DNA from: Mycobacterium sp. GA-1841 | Lineage (GTDB): Bacteria > Actinomycetota > Actinomycetes > Mycobacteriales > Mycobacteriaceae | Direction: 5' to 3' | Length of the DNA stretch: 64,000 nucleotides | Assembly (NCBI RefSeq): GCF_001954135.1 | Contig: NZ_MBEQ01000009.1 | Coordinates: 1 to 64,000, forward strand | Part shown: positions 10,086 to 20,432 of the stretch, piece after piece | Layout of the letters: each line of letters begins with the position of its first letter | Numbering within the stretch: position 1 is the first letter of the stretch | Program-made: the position numbers and the translations under genes | Notes under the pieces: generated by a model | The model's database searches: none | What the model was told of the DNA's origin: nothing | Seen by the model: the letters and a program-made list of their open reading frames with translations, nothing else

Positions 10086-11654
10086 TCACGGCCCGGCCGT
10101 CACGGTGACGGCGAAAGTCTTGGTCACCGTGTTGTTCTGGCGGTCTGCACCGGTCAGGGTCACGGTGTAGGGACCGGGGGCCGCCCAGCCATGGGTCACG
10201 GTCGGACCCGTGCCGACAGGTGTCCCGTCCCCGAAATCCCACGCGACTTCGGCCATCGGCGACCAGGTGTCGGTGATCTTGCTGCGAAGCTGGACAACCT
10301 GATTCGTCGTCACGGTCCCCGGTACCGCCGCCTCGATGATCTCGGGTGCGCCGGCATCGAACGCGGTGACATAGCTGCGCGCGGTCAATTCGTCGCGGAT
10401 CGTCTCGATGACCACGACGGTGCCCTCGCGGGCGGCACCCACCTGGTCAATGCTGTGGGCCGGCCCCTGGGGGGCCAGGTCCACGGCGGGCCAGGGACGG
10501 CTGGAATAGACCGGCCAGTGGCTGGCCTGGAAGAGACCGAGGCCCGGATCGCCGCCGCCGAATCCGACGGCACCGGTGTAAACCAACACGGCTTCCTCGC
10601 TGCCGGCCGGTCCTTTGCGGATGGCGATATGGCCTTCGAAAGATTCGGTGCCAAGCGGGGATATCGGTGTCGGCGTCGGCCAGACACCCGGATAGCCGCT
10701 GCGTGTTGCGCACACGGCGCTGTTTCCTGAGGTATTCGGGCCTTGTCGGCGCACCAGTGCGTAGTTCATACCGCTGAAGGTGATGCCGACGTCGAGGCAT
10801 GAACTCGTCGCTGCGGTCGACGAATTGAACAGCGGGGTGAACGGTTGCCAAGCTCCGCTACTGGTGTCGCGCGTGGTGACGTGCGCTTGCCCGCCGATGT
10901 ACACCCCGAGGACGGCGGCACCGAGGTAGTTCACATCCAGGCGCACGCCGCCGGCATCGGTTCCGTTCTCGGGTGTCAGGGCGACGGCCGGTGGTGCCGT
11001 CCCCGTGGCGCTCGCTGTGCAGACGCGGATCGATGACCGCTGCGGTGACGCCTGGTAGCGATGTATCCATGCGACGGTGGGGTTTCCGAGCCCGTCGACA
11101 TCGAGGACCGCGCCACCGTTGAGACCCGCGCTCGGCGTGAGCTTTTGGGGTGTGGTCCATCCGGCGTTGGCCGGGTGGACGGTGATGACGAGCGATCCTG
11201 CCTGGCCGTCGAACTGGTCTGCGATCACCACGGCGATACCGTTGTCGGCCACCTTCACCCGACGCTGGCGGACGAATTGGCTCGGCGCGCTGGCCGGCAC
11301 GATCTCTTTGGGCGCCTCCCATTTCCGGGTCGCGGCCGGCGCGTAGGTGGCGTAGTGACGCCATTGGTAGGTTGCGGGGTCGGTGCTGGTAACCGTTGTG
11401 AAGCAGGCGGCTGCGCTGCCGTCTGCGCCCGCACCGAACGTGATGTCGACCGGAATGTCTCCTGGGACAGACTTTTTCTCGAAGACGTCTACCCACGTAC
11501 CGTTCTTCCGCTCGGCGATGGCCACCCGGGTCGACACCGGATTGAGCGACAGCAGCTGAGCATAGGCCACGCGGACCCGGCCCGAACTGTCGAAACCGAC
11601 AATGGGCGTCGACCAGTGCGCTGGAAGTGGTTGCGTGGGGGACCAGTCAGCCAT
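10086..11654 (-). CDS. PKD-domain beta-propeller-like protein of unknown function
   Basis: This 522-residue protein consists of repeated beta-rich segments, each with a VRVAYAQ-, GIAVVIA- or PTVAWIH-like strand pattern, as in sialidase-like propellers. At the C-terminus (about residues 435-520) is a PKD domain with the hallmark WDFGDGTPVGTGPTVTHGW and a final TFAVTVT strand. PKD domains usually act outside the cell, yet the N-terminus (MADWSPTQPLPAHWS) shows no signal peptide and no membrane anchor. TAGCGT at 11662-11667 lies 7 bases before the ATG, giving a leaderless start, so the lack of a signal does not appear to be a wrong start. I cannot name a function. Confidence 0.75.
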   Translation of the reverse strand: MADWSPTQPLPAHWSTPIVGFDSSGRVRVAYAQLLSLNPVSTRVAIAERKNGTWVDVFEKKSVPGDIPVDITFGAGADGSAAACFTTVTSTDPATYQWRHYATYAPAATRKWEAPKEIVPASAPSQFVRQRRVKVADNGIAVVIADQFDGQAGSLVITVHPANAGWTTPQKLTPSAGLNGGAVLDVDGLGNPTVAWIHRYQASPQRSSIRVCTASATGTAPPAVALTPENGTDAGGVRLDVNYLGAAVLGVYIGGQAHVTTRDTSSGAWQPFTPLFNSSTAATSSCLDVGITFSGMNYALVRRQGPNTSGNSAVCATRSGYPGVWPTPTPISPLGTESFEGHIAIRKGPAGSEEAVLVYTGAVGFGGGDPGLGLFQASHWPVYSSRPWPAVDLAPQGPAHSIDQVGAAREGTVVVIETIRDELTARSYVTAFDAGAPEIIEAAVPGTVTTNQVVQLRSKITDTWSPMAEVAWDFGDGTPVGTGPTVTHGWAAPGPYTVTLTGADRQNNTVTKTFAVTVTAGP

Positions 11655-11692
11655 GCGCTCGACGCTACGGCCCCGACCACCTGTTGCTGTGA

Positions 11693-11704
11693 GTAGTCGA
11701 CTAC
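11693..11704. promoter_or_regulatory. Palindrome GTAGTCGACTAC upstream of the PKD gene
   Basis: A perfect 12-bp palindrome lies 39 bases upstream of the PKD-domain gene start, 26 bases from its -10 box, a position suited to a repressor or activator site. No linked regulator gene is present. Function is inferred from position only. Confidence 0.35.
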
Positions 11705-11748
11705 CTGTTTATCTCCACCGCGCGACCGCCCCGGTGACACCACCTGGG

Positions 11749-12516
11749 CTACCCGTCGAGCTGGCCTCGGTTGCGTTGAGCCACGGCCCGATAGCGATCG
11801 CCCAGACCGTCGAAATCACGTCCCTGCGCCCCGGCGATGGCTTGTTCGGCGGCCAATGCCGGACCGATCAGAGGCTCGGTGCCCCGCGTGTAGATCTCCT
11901 TGAGTCCGGCCATGATCGGCCCCGGCACCTCGACGATCTGCCCGGCCAACTCCAGTGCGCGCTCCAGCAGTTGCTCGTGGGCCACCACCTCGGTGACCAG
12001 TCCCAGCCGTTCGGCGCGTGCCGCGTCGACAACCTCCCCGGTCATCGAGAGCCGACGCGCCATGGCGGCGCCGACCACCTGGGGCAGCCGCGCAGTCATG
12101 CCGCCACCGGGCAGGATGCCCACCCGAGCGTGGGTGTCGGCGAACACCGCCCGCTCCGAGGCGATCAAAAAGTCACAACCCAGCGCCATTTCGAGGCCAC
12201 CGGTGAACGTGGGACCGTTGATCGCCCCGATGATCGGCGTCTTCAGCTCGCCGGTCTTGGTGATGCAGTTGTGCGACCGGAACTTCTCGAAATAGTCCAT
12301 GCCCAGAGTTTGGGCTTCCTTGAGGTCGACGCCGGCGCAGAATGCGGGGTCGGTCCCGGTCAACACGATGGCCCGCACCGTGTCGTCGACGTCCGCAGCC
12401 ACCAGTGCACCGTGGAGGTCTTCGATCAGCTCTCGGCCCAGCGCGTTCCGTGATTGCGGGCGATCGAGGGTGATGACCCGGGTGGGGCCATGGTCGTCGG
12501 TGCGGACGGTCGTCAT
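11749..12516 (-). CDS. Enoyl-CoA hydratase/isomerase family protein
   Basis: The 255-residue protein has the crotonase fold. The oxyanion-hole segments are visible: AFCAGVDLKEAQ (first acyl-CoA contact) and INGPTFTGGLEMALGCDFLIAS, with the second oxyanion glycine at about residue 108. ARVGILPGGGMTARLPQVVG follows. The usual first catalytic glutamate is replaced by a Pro-Thr-Phe-Thr-Gly context (usually A-x-x-G-x-G-x-E), so hydratase activity is likely but not certain. The start ATG is preceded by TAGATT (12523-12528) 6 bases away, giving a leaderless mRNA. It follows nuoN by 36 bases on the same strand but seems to have its own promoter. Confidence 0.8.
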   Translation of the reverse strand: MTTVRTDDHGPTRVITLDRPQSRNALGRELIEDLHGALVAADVDDTVRAIVLTGTDPAFCAGVDLKEAQTLGMDYFEKFRSHNCITKTGELKTPIIGAINGPTFTGGLEMALGCDFLIASERAVFADTHARVGILPGGGMTARLPQVVGAAMARRLSMTGEVVDAARAERLGLVTEVVAHEQLLERALELAGQIVEVPGPIMAGLKEIYTRGTEPLIGPALAAEQAIAGAQGRDFDGLGDRYRAVAQRNRGQLDG

Positions 12517-12552
12517 GGTTCGAATCTAGCGCTACGCCCGGAGATGGAGCGG

Positions 12553-14118
12553 TCAGCGCAGGAACGCTTCCGCGTGGTTGGCCAGATCCAGCAGCGGCTG
12601 GGGCAGGGCGCCGAGGAGGAACGTGACCGCGGCGGTGACCGTCACGACGGCGGTCGTGAGCCCGCTGGGGATGACGACCTCGGGCGGATCGGCGGGGGAA
12701 TCGGTGAAGAACATCAGCACGATTACCCGCACATAGAAGTAGGCCGCCACGGCGCTGGCGATGACACCCACGATGACCAGCGGGATCGCGCCGCCCTCAC
12801 CCGCGGCTTTGAACACCGCGAACTTGCCGACGAAGCCACTGGTCAGCGGAATTCCCGCGAAGGCCAACAGGAACAGCGAAAACACCACGCCGACAAGCGG
12901 ATACCGGCGGCCGAGGCCGGCCCACTGGGCCATCGACGTCGCCTCGTCACCGGCAGCGTCGCGCACCAGCCCGACGACCGCGAACGCGCCGACGGTGCTG
13001 AATCCGTAGGCGAACAGATAGAACAGTGTCGAGGACACCCCGGCGGAGTTGGCGGCGATCACGCCGGTCAGGATGAACCCGGTGTGGGCGACCGCAGAAT
13101 AGGCCAGCATCCGTTTGACATCGGTCTGGGTGACGGCGGTGATGGTTCCGACCACCATGGTCAGGATCGCGATCGCCCACAGCACCGGCCGCCAGTCGTC
13201 GCGCAGCTGCGGCACCGCGACGTAGAACAGGCGCAGCATGGCACCGAATGCGGCGATCTTGGTGCCGGCGGCCATGAACGCGGTGATCGAGGTCGGCGCG
13301 CCCTGGTATACGTCGGGGATCCACGAATGGAAGGGCACCGCACCGACTTTGAACAGTACCCCGACGAGGAGCAGGGCGATTCCGATCAGAGCCAGCGGAG
13401 TGTTGGGCGCGCGGGTCGCCACGGCGCCGGCAATTCCGTTCAGGTTCAGGGTGCCGGCATAGCCGTACAGCATGGCCGCACCGTAGATGAAGAAACCTGA
13501 CGAGAATGCGCCCAACAGAAAGTATTTGAGCGACGCCTCCTGGGACAGCAGCCGTCGGCGACGGGCCAACCCGCACAGCAGATACAGCGGCAGCGAGAGC
13601 ACCTCGAGCGCGACGAACATGGTCAGCAGATCATCGGCTGCACCGAACAACAGCATGCCGCCGATGGCGAACATGGTCAGCGGGAAGACCTCGGTCTGCA
13701 TCGCACCGGTCGTGGTGGCCACCTTTTCGGCGACACTTCCGGGCACCGCCGAGGCCTGCGCGGTGAAACCGTCCAAACCGCGTGCCTCGCCATCGGTTTC
13801 GGGGTGTGTTTGACGTTCAGCGATGAGCAGGATGCCCAATATGCCGATCAGGGCGATGGTGCCCTGCAGGAACAGGGTCGGGGCGTCGAGAACCACCGCG
13901 CCGAGCACTGCGGGTCTTCCCGGGGTGCCGTGAAGGTCGCGGGCCAGCAGCACGACCGCCACCACGGCGGCAACCAACCCGCCCAGTGCCAGCGTCACCT
14001 GTACGCGGTAACGCGCGGACCGCGGGAGAAACGCTTCGATCAACACTCCCGCGACCGCCACCCCGAACACGATCAACATGGGGGAGAGCAGGCTGTACTC
14101 GATGCTGGGCGTGACCAT
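12553..14118 (-). CDS. nuoN: NADH dehydrogenase I subunit N
   Basis: This 521-residue, about 14-helix protein is an antiporter-like membrane subunit of complex I. The proton-channel residues are visible: the glutamate in TMFVALEVLSLPLYLL, the lysine in VGVLFKVGAVPFHSWIPDVYQGAPTSIT, and a second lysine in AAGTKIAAFGAML. It is the last gene of the operon. Its start codon lies one base after the nuoM stop (TGA-G-start). No strong terminator hairpin follows before the hydratase gene at 12516. Confidence 0.95.
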   Translation of the reverse strand: MVTPSIEYSLLSPMLIVFGVAVAGVLIEAFLPRSARYRVQVTLALGGLVAAVVAVVLLARDLHGTPGRPAVLGAVVLDAPTLFLQGTIALIGILGILLIAERQTHPETDGEARGLDGFTAQASAVPGSVAEKVATTTGAMQTEVFPLTMFAIGGMLLFGAADDLLTMFVALEVLSLPLYLLCGLARRRRLLSQEASLKYFLLGAFSSGFFIYGAAMLYGYAGTLNLNGIAGAVATRAPNTPLALIGIALLLVGVLFKVGAVPFHSWIPDVYQGAPTSITAFMAAGTKIAAFGAMLRLFYVAVPQLRDDWRPVLWAIAILTMVVGTITAVTQTDVKRMLAYSAVAHTGFILTGVIAANSAGVSSTLFYLFAYGFSTVGAFAVVGLVRDAAGDEATSMAQWAGLGRRYPLVGVVFSLFLLAFAGIPLTSGFVGKFAVFKAAGEGGAIPLVIVGVIASAVAAYFYVRVIVLMFFTDSPADPPEVVIPSGLTTAVVTVTAAVTFLLGALPQPLLDLANHAEAFLR

Positions 14119-14119
14119 C

Positions 14120-15715
14120 TCAGCGGACCCCCTCTGCCAGCTTCGGCATCACCGTCGGTGGCGGATCGGTCTGACCGATGGTCACCAGGGTGTGCTGGAC
14201 CGCTGGGTTGATCACGTCCAAGGCCGGCTTGGGATAGATCCCCAGCACGAGCAGTAGCACGATCAGTGGTGCGACGACGACCAATTCCCGTGGCATCAGA
14301 TCGCGCACCTTGTGCTCACCGCCGGCAAGGCCGTCGGGTACCGGGCCGGTCATCATCCGTTGGTACATCCACAGGATGTACACCGCGGACAACACCAAGG
14401 CGGTGGCTGCGAAGACCGCGATCACCGGGTACCGCGTGAATGTGCCGATGAGGACCAGGAATTCACTGATGAACGGCGCCAGGCCCGGCAGCGACAATGT
14501 CGCCAGCCCGGCCACCAGGAAGGTGCCCGCCAGCACCGGGGCAATCTTCTGCACCCCGCCGTAGGCGTCGATCAGTCGGGAACCACGTCGTGACACCAGG
14601 AACCCGGCGACGAGGAACAGCGCGGCGGTGGAGAGGCCGTGGTTGACCATATACAGCGTCGAGCCGGACTGCCCTTGGCTGGTCATCACGAAGATGCCCA
14701 GGATGATGAAGCCGAAGTGCGATATCGAGGTGTAGGCGATCAAGCGCATCACGTCGGTCTGCCCGATGGCCAGGACGGCGCCGTAGACGATCCCGATCAC
14801 CGCGAGGGTGACCACCAGCGGACGGAAGTACGTGGACGCGTCAGGGAACAGGGGAAGGCAGTAGCGCAGCATGCCGAACGTGCCGACCTTGTCCATGACA
14901 GCCATCATCAGCACGGCACTGGCCGGAGTGGCCTGCACCGCAGCGTCGGGTAGCCACCGGTGAAACGGCCACAGCGGGGCCTTGACCGCGAACGCGAACA
15001 TGAACCCGAGGAACAGACAGTTCGCCACCGCAGGGTTGATCGACAGCTCACCGGACGACACCGCTGCGACGATCGCGCGGAAGTCGAAGGTTCCGGAAGT
15101 GAAGGCATCGCTGCCCGCGGTGACCACGTACAACCCGATCACCGCGGCGAGCATGATCAAACCGCCGAACAGGTTGTACAGCAAAAACTTCACCGCCGCT
15201 TTGGAGGCGAGAGCGCGGTGTCCTCCAAATCCCCCGATCAAGAAGTACATCGGGATGAGCATGGCCTCGAAGAATACGTAGAACAGCAGAATGTCGAGCG
15301 CCACCAGCGACATGAACACCATGCCCTCGACAGCCAGTATGAGCGCGAGATACGCCTGCACGCCACGCCCACCGAGACCGGTCTGGTGTTCACCATCGTT
15401 CCAGCCGGCGATGATCAGCAGCGGCAGCAGGACCGCGGTGAGGACAACCAGGGCCAACGCGATCCCGTCGACCCCGAGAATATAGCCGGTTCCGAAAGAT
15501 GGTATCCAGCGGTGGGATTCGACAAACTGGTACTGCTCCCCGCCGGGATCGAACCCGACGGCGATCATCCCGGCCAAGCCCAGCGCTGCCAGTGAGACCA
15601 CCAACGCCAGCCATTTCGCCGCTGTCCGCTGCCCGGCCGGCAGCAGCATCACGACGGCGGCCCCGACCACCGGAACCACCCACAACGCCGTCAGCCACGG
15701 GAATGTGTTCACCAC
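14120..15715 (-). CDS. nuoM: NADH dehydrogenase I subunit M
   Basis: The 531-residue membrane protein is the middle antiporter-like subunit. Key positions are the glutamate in [24 protein letters not shown], the lysine in [25 protein letters not shown], and the lysine in [16 protein letters not shown] read about 14 helices. The GTG start at 15715 lies inside the 3-prime end of nuoL (7-base overlap). Between them, nuoL, nuoM and nuoN supply three of the four proton paths of the pump. Confidence 0.95.
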   Translation of the reverse strand: MVNTFPWLTALWVVPVVGAAVVMLLPAGQRTAAKWLALVVSLAALGLAGMIAVGFDPGGEQYQFVESHRWIPSFGTGYILGVDGIALALVVLTAVLLPLLIIAGWNDGEHQTGLGGRGVQAYLALILAVEGMVFMSLVALDILLFYVFFEAMLIPMYFLIGGFGGHRALASKAAVKFLLYNLFGGLIMLAAVIGLYVVTAGSDAFTSGTFDFRAIVAAVSSGELSINPAVANCLFLGFMFAFAVKAPLWPFHRWLPDAAVQATPASAVLMMAVMDKVGTFGMLRYCLPLFPDASTYFRPLVVTLAVIGIVYGAVLAIGQTDVMRLIAYTSISHFGFIILGIFVMTSQGQSGSTLYMVNHGLSTAALFLVAGFLVSRRGSRLIDAYGGVQKIAPVLAGTFLVAGLATLSLPGLAPFISEFLVLIGTFTRYPVIAVFAATALVLSAVYILWMYQRMMTGPVPDGLAGGEHKVRDLMPRELVVVAPLIVLLLVLGIYPKPALDVINPAVQHTLVTIGQTDPPPTVMPKLAEGVR

Positions 15716-17601
15716 AGTCCCACCGCCAGGATCGCCGCCACCACCAGGGCCGCCCCACCCAGCATCGACAGGGCGTAGGACCGGGCGAAGCCGGACTGGA
15801 CCTGACGCAGGCCGACGGAGATTCGGCTCACCAGGGCGGCGAGTCCGCCGGCGGTACCGTCGACAACCTTGTCGTCGACGGCGACCAGGGTTGCGGTGAG
15901 GGTCTGGCCACCTCGCATGAACACCGCCTCGTTGAACGCGTCACCGTAGAGGTCCCGTCGGGCCGCCACTGTGAGTGTCGACCCCTCGGGCACGTCAGCC
16001 GGGACCGGCCGCCGCGCATACATGCGGTAGGCCACCGCGATCCCGACGGCGACGACCGCCAGCACCACCACGGTGACCACCCACGCCGGGATCGCGTGGT
16101 GTGCCTCGTGGACGCCGACCACCGGCTCGAGCCAGTGCGACAACGTGCCGCCGATCGCCAGCGCACCGCCGGAGACCACCGAGCCCACGGCGAGCAGGAT
16201 CATCGGCCAGGTCATCACGGCCGGCGCCTCATGCGGATGAGTGCTTTCAGCCCAACGCTTTTCGCCGAAGAACGTCATCAGCATCACCCGGGTCATGTAG
16301 AACGCGGTGATTCCCGCGCCCAGGATCGCCGCCCCGCCCAGGATCACCCCGCGCGCTCCGCCGGCTCCCAGCGCCGCCTCGATGATGCTGTCTTTCGAGA
16401 AGAAGCCGGCCAGCGGCGGCACCCCGATGATCGCCAGGTAGCCGAGCCCGAACGTGGCGAACGTGATCGGCAGGACCTTGCGCAACCCGCCGTAGCGACG
16501 CATGTTCACCTCGTCGTCCATGGCGTGCATCACCGATCCGGCGCCGAGGAACAGGCCGGCCTTGAAGAAGCCGTGGGTCAGCAGATGCATGATCGCGAAC
16601 GCGTAGCCGGCGGGGCCCAGACCCGCCGCGAGGACCATGTAGCCGATCTGCGACATGGTCGAGGCGGCAAGGGCTTTCTTGATGTCGTCTTTGGCGCAGC
16701 CGATGATCGCACCGAACAGCAACGTCACCGCGCCGACGATCACCACGCCGGTCTGCGCGGCCGGGGCGAGATCGAAGATCGGCCCGGACCGCACGATCAG
16801 ATAGACGCCGGCGGTGACCATGGTGGCAGCGTGAATCAGCGCGGACACCGGCGTCGGGCCCTCCATCGCGTCGCCCAACCAGGACTGCAACGGCACCTGG
16901 GCCGACTTGCCGCATGCCCCCAACAGCAGCAGTAGACCGATCGCGGTGAGCGAGCCTTCGCTCAATACCGGTGCCGCGCTGAACACTCCGTCGAACGAGA
17001 TCGACCCGACGGTGGCGAACATGATCATCAGCGCGATGGCCAGGCCCATGTCGCCGACGCGGTTGACGACGAATGCCTTCTTGGCGGCGGTGGCCGCCGA
17101 CGGCTTGTGGGACCAGAATCCGATCAGCAGGTACGACGCCAGGCCTACGCCTTCCCAGCCGGCGTACAGGCCCAGATAGTTGTCGGCGAGGACCAGAAGC
17201 AGCATGGCGGCGAGAAACAGGTTGAGATAGGCGAAAAACCGTCTGCGGTCAACGTCGTGCGCCATATAGCCGATCGAGTAGATGTGGATCAGCGAGCCGA
17301 CCCCGGTGATCAGCAGCACGAAGCACACCGACAACTGGTCCAATTGCAGGCCGAAATCCACCTGCAGACCGGCGACGGGAACCCAGGAGAACAAATCCTC
17401 GGAGATCACACGGTGCTCACTGTCGCGGCCCAACATCTCGACGAACAACACGGCTCCGACGGCGAATGCGGCGAGTGCCGTGGCGCAACCGAGCAGATGT
17501 CCCCACCGGTCGGAACGCCTGCCACTGAGCAGCAGTATCGCTGCGCCGGCGGCGGGCAGGACGATCACGAGCCACACCGGGAGCCATTCAGTCAGCGTCA
17601 T
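15709..17601 (-). CDS. nuoL: NADH dehydrogenase I subunit L
   Basis: The 630-residue protein is the distal antiporter-like subunit, with a C-terminal extension that in known structures forms the lateral helix spanning NuoM and NuoN. Recognisable channel segments are [19 protein letters not shown] (glutamate), [13 protein letters not shown], and [33 protein letters not shown] (lysine and histidines). About 16 helices are predicted. The ATG at 17601 lies seven bases after the nuoK stop; no alternative start is needed. Confidence 0.95.
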   Translation of the reverse strand: MTLTEWLPVWLVIVLPAAGAAILLLSGRRSDRWGHLLGCATALAAFAVGAVLFVEMLGRDSEHRVISEDLFSWVPVAGLQVDFGLQLDQLSVCFVLLITGVGSLIHIYSIGYMAHDVDRRRFFAYLNLFLAAMLLLVLADNYLGLYAGWEGVGLASYLLIGFWSHKPSAATAAKKAFVVNRVGDMGLAIALMIMFATVGSISFDGVFSAAPVLSEGSLTAIGLLLLLGACGKSAQVPLQSWLGDAMEGPTPVSALIHAATMVTAGVYLIVRSGPIFDLAPAAQTGVVIVGAVTLLFGAIIGCAKDDIKKALAASTMSQIGYMVLAAGLGPAGYAFAIMHLLTHGFFKAGLFLGAGSVMHAMDDEVNMRRYGGLRKVLPITFATFGLGYLAIIGVPPLAGFFSKDSIIEAALGAGGARGVILGGAAILGAGITAFYMTRVMLMTFFGEKRWAESTHPHEAPAVMTWPMILLAVGSVVSGGALAIGGTLSHWLEPVVGVHEAHHAIPAWVVTVVVLAVVAVGIAVAYRMYARRPVPADVPEGSTLTVAARRDLYGDAFNEAVFMRGGQTLTATLVAVDDKVVDGTAGGLAALVSRISVGLRQVQSGFARSYALSMLGGAALVVAAILAVGLW

Positions 17602-17608
17602 AGTGCCC

Positions 17609-17908
17609 TTAGTGCTTCAGCAGGCTGGCATCGTCGACCGAGGCCGAGCGGCGGGTACGGAAGATGGTCATGATGATGGCCAGACCCACCACCACCTCAC
17701 AGGCGGCGACCACCATCGTGAAAAACGCCACCACCTGACCGTCGAGTTGACCGTGCATGCGGGAGAACGCCACGAAGGCCAGGTTGGCGGCGTTGAGCAT
17801 GAGCTCGACGCACATGAACATGACGATCGCGTTGCGCCGCAACAGCACTCCGGCCGCCCCGATCGTGAACAACAGGGCCGACAGATACAGATAGTTGTCC
17901 GGATTCAC
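17609..17908 (-). CDS. nuoK: NADH dehydrogenase I subunit K
   Basis: This 99-residue protein with three membrane helices carries the two buried glutamates of the fourth proton channel: E35 in [14 protein letters not shown] and E70 in [13 protein letters not shown]. The start is GTG at 17908, four bases after the nuoJ stop and preceded by GGGGAGG. The open frame continues upstream to 18073 in the nuoJ region, but that extension is a shadow and lacks family similarity. Confidence 0.95.
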   Translation of the reverse strand: MNPDNYLYLSALLFTIGAAGVLLRRNAIVMFMCVELMLNAANLAFVAFSRMHGQLDGQVVAFFTMVVAACEVVVGLAIIMTIFRTRRSASVDDASLLKH

Positions 17909-17912
17909 TACA

Positions 17913-18695
17913 TCACCCCTCCCCGTTCCTCGACTTGCCGATCGTGCGCTGTGGAAGTATGGCGCTGACCGACAACACCGCATCGGAGCCGTCGGGCAGT
18001 CGGGCCGGAACATCGACGGCGTTGTGCCGGGCGTATACACCGGGATTGGGCAACGGTGTCGGGTGCCCACCATCCTGGAACCGTTCCACGGCCAGTTCCC
18101 GCTGGGTCTTGCGGCGCTCGAAGCGTTCCCGGTGGGCCAGCACCATCGCGCCCAACGCTGCGGTGATCAGCAGGGTGCTCGTCAATTCGAAGGCCCACAG
18201 GTAGCGGGTGAAGATCAGCGCGGCGAGACCTTCCACGTTGCCGCCGCTGTTGGCCTCGGCCAGACCGGTGAAACCGGCGACCGACACGTTGCCTATCCCG
18301 GCGATCAACAGGATGCCGAAGCCGACACCCACCGCCAAGGCCGCAAGGCGTTGCCCCCGTATGGTTTCCGTGAACGATTCGGTCAGGTCGACGCCGATGA
18401 GCATCAGCACGAACAGGAACAGCATCATCACCGCGCCGGTGTAGACCACCACCTGCACCACCCCGAGGAACAGGGCGTCCTGGGCGATGTAGAGGACGGC
18501 CAGTGAGATCATGGTGCAGGCCAGAAACACCGCCGAGTACACCGCTTTCGGCGCGGCCACCACGCCGATGGCGCCGAGTACGGCGACGGTGCCGAGGATC
18601 CAGAACAGCACGGCCTCCGACGTCGACGTCCGGGCCGCGCCGCCCTCGACGAGCCGCGTGATGTGCTCCGCGGCCAGTAGGACGTCCGGGGTCAC
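17913..18695 (-). CDS. nuoJ: NADH dehydrogenase I subunit J
   Basis: The 260-residue protein has five helices in its first 190 residues, including the conserved [23 protein letters not shown] helix whose pi-bulge is implicated in coupling. The remaining 70 residues form a soluble, proline-rich tail ([14 protein letters not shown] region), longer than in enterobacterial NuoJ. It starts with GTG at 18695, overlapping the nuoI stop as GTGA. The stop TGA lies just before the nuoK start. Confidence 0.95.
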   Translation of the reverse strand: MTPDVLLAAEHITRLVEGGAARTSTSEAVLFWILGTVAVLGAIGVVAAPKAVYSAVFLACTMISLAVLYIAQDALFLGVVQVVVYTGAVMMLFLFVLMLIGVDLTESFTETIRGQRLAALAVGVGFGILLIAGIGNVSVAGFTGLAEANSGGNVEGLAALIFTRYLWAFELTSTLLITAALGAMVLAHRERFERRKTQRELAVERFQDGGHPTPLPNPGVYARHNAVDVPARLPDGSDAVLSVSAILPQRTIGKSRNGEG

Positions 18696-19216
18696 GGAGC
18701 GTCCTGGGTGAGCGGTTTGATCCGGCCGAGGTAGTAGTCGTCGTCGGTGCTGCCCGGGGCCATGTCGTGGGGCGGCGGTTGCATCCCGGGTTGCAGTGGC
18801 GCCAGCAGTTTGTCCTTCCCCCAGATCAGATCTGAGCGGTTGTCGTCAGCCATCTCGTATTGGTTGGTCATGGTCAGCGCGCGCGTCGGACAGGCTTCGA
18901 TGCACAGCCCGCAGCCGATGCAGCGCAGGTAGTTGATCTGATACACCTGGCCGTAGCGCTCGCCCGGTGAGAAGCGTTCGTCGTCGGTGTTGTCGGCGCC
19001 TTCGACGTAGATGGCATCGGCCGGGCAGGCCCAGGCGCACAATTCGCAGCCGATGCATTTTTCGAGGCCGTCGGGGTAGCGGTTGAGTTGATGTCGTCCG
19101 TGGTAGCGCGGTGCGACGGGTCCCGGTTTCTCTGGATACTCTTCGGTCAGCGGCTTTTTGAACATCGAGCCGAAGGTGACGGCGAATCCGGCCAGGGCGT
19201 CGAGGAACTTAGGCAT
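18692..19216 (-). CDS. nuoI: NADH dehydrogenase I subunit I (2x[4Fe-4S])
   Basis: The 174-residue ferredoxin-like subunit holds clusters N6a and N6b. The two cysteine sets are [12 protein letters not shown] (C54, C57, C60, C64) and [12 protein letters not shown] (C99, C102, C105, C109), with the fourth ligand of each cluster supplied by the other set as in eight-iron ferredoxins. The N-terminal amphipathic helix ([19 protein letters not shown]) anchors it to the membrane arm. It begins with ATG at 19216, eight bases inside nuoH. Confidence 0.95.
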   Translation of the reverse strand: MPKFLDALAGFAVTFGSMFKKPLTEEYPEKPGPVAPRYHGRHQLNRYPDGLEKCIGCELCAWACPADAIYVEGADNTDDERFSPGERYGQVYQINYLRCIGCGLCIEACPTRALTMTNQYEMADDNRSDLIWGKDKLLAPLQPGMQPPPHDMAPGSTDDDYYLGRIKPLTQDAP

Positions 19217-20432
19217 CGACAGCCTCCTTTGCAGCGTCGGGCAGCGGCGGCACCGGATAGGCGCCGGCGCTCGGCTCGGGTATCGGCTCTGTGGTCCTGC
19301 CCCGCAGCGTTTTCCACAGCCCGGCGGCCAGGACGGCCACCACCACGACCGCGGTGGTCACCAGACCGGTGGCCCAGTTGTGGTAGCCGTGTTCGCGCAG
19401 GCTGTGGGTGACCGCGACAACCATGATCCAGACCAGCGATACCGGGATCAGCACCTTCCAGCCCAGCGCCATGAACTGGTCGTAGCGCAGCCGCGGCAGT
19501 GTGGCGCGCAGCCAGAAGTATCCGAACATGAACGTCCACACCTTGGCGACGAACCACAGCAACGGCCACCAACCGCTGTTGGCCCCGTCGATCAGGTTGA
19601 ACGGGAAGGGGGCATGCCAGCCACCGAGGAACATGGTGGTGGCCAGAGCGGACACCGTGGTCATGTTGACGTACTCGGCAAGCATGAACATCGCGAACTT
19701 CAACGACGAGTACTCGGTGTGGAAGCCACCGACCAACTCACCTTCGGCCTCGGGCAGATCGAAAGGCGCCCGGTTGGTTTCGCCAACCATCGAGGTCACG
19801 TACACCAGGAAGGACGGCAACAGCAGGAACACATACCAGGTTCGGTCCTGGGCCGCGACGATGCCCGAGGTGGACATGGTGCCGGCGTAGAGGAACACCG
19901 CTGCGAACGACAAGGCCATCGCGATCTCGTAGGAGATCACCTGCGCGCTGGACCGAAGTCCGCCCAGCAGCGGGTACGTCGACCCGGAGGCCCAGCCGGC
20001 CAACACGATCCCGTACACCCCGATCGAGGTGACGGCCAGGATGTAGAGCACCGCGACCGGAAGGTCGGTCAATTGCAGTGCGGTGCGGTGGCCGAACACC
20101 GATACCTCGCCGCCCATGGGGATCACCGCGAAGGCCATGAACGCCGGGATCACCGCGATTACCGGTGCCAGCAGGTAGATGGGCTTGTCGATGCCGGCCG
20201 GGGTGAGGCCTTCTTTGAGGGCGAGTTTCACACCGTCGGCCAGCGACTGCAGCAGACCCCACGGTCCGACCCGGTTGGGCCCCGGCCGCCTCTGCATGCG
20301 ACCCAGGATTTTCCGTTCGATCAGGATCGCGGCGAGCACGGTCAGCAGCAGGAAGACGAAGACCCCGAGCGCCTTGCCCAGGATCAGCCACCACGGGTCG
20401 TGGCCGAACAGGGTGGGGTCGGGGTAGGTCAT
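19209..20432 (-). CDS. nuoH: NADH dehydrogenase I subunit H
   Basis: The 407-residue membrane protein forms much of the quinone-binding chamber. Diagnostic segments are [31 protein letters not shown] (glutamate-rich quinone loop) and [20 protein letters not shown]. About eight or nine helices are predicted. The C-terminal tail ([20 protein letters not shown]) extends beyond the usual ending. The start is the ATG at 20432 in an ATGA overlap with nuoG. A longer frame to 20582 translates the nuoG repeat in another frame (GFDRS units) and is not part of nuoH. Confidence 0.95.
   Translation of the reverse strand: MTYPDPTLFGHDPWWLILGKALGVFVFLLLTVLAAILIERKILGRMQRRPGPNRVGPWGLLQSLADGVKLALKEGLTPAGIDKPIYLLAPVIAVIPAFMAFAVIPMGGEVSVFGHRTALQLTDLPVAVLYILAVTSIGVYGIVLAGWASGSTYPLLGGLRSSAQVISYEIAMALSFAAVFLYAGTMSTSGIVAAQDRTWYVFLLLPSFLVYVTSMVGETNRAPFDLPEAEGELVGGFHTEYSSLKFAMFMLAEYVNMTTVSALATTMFLGGWHAPFPFNLIDGANSGWWPLLWFVAKVWTFMFGYFWLRATLPRLRYDQFMALGWKVLIPVSLVWIMVVAVTHSLREHGYHNWATGLVTTAVVVVAVLAAGLWKTLRGRTTEPIPEPSAGAYPVPPLPDAAKEAVDA

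Noticed and set aside
15499..16935. 478-codon open frame on the plus strand within nuoL/nuoM
   Set aside because: Arg/His/Gln-rich shadow of membrane-protein genes; the nuo genes on the minus strand explain the region.
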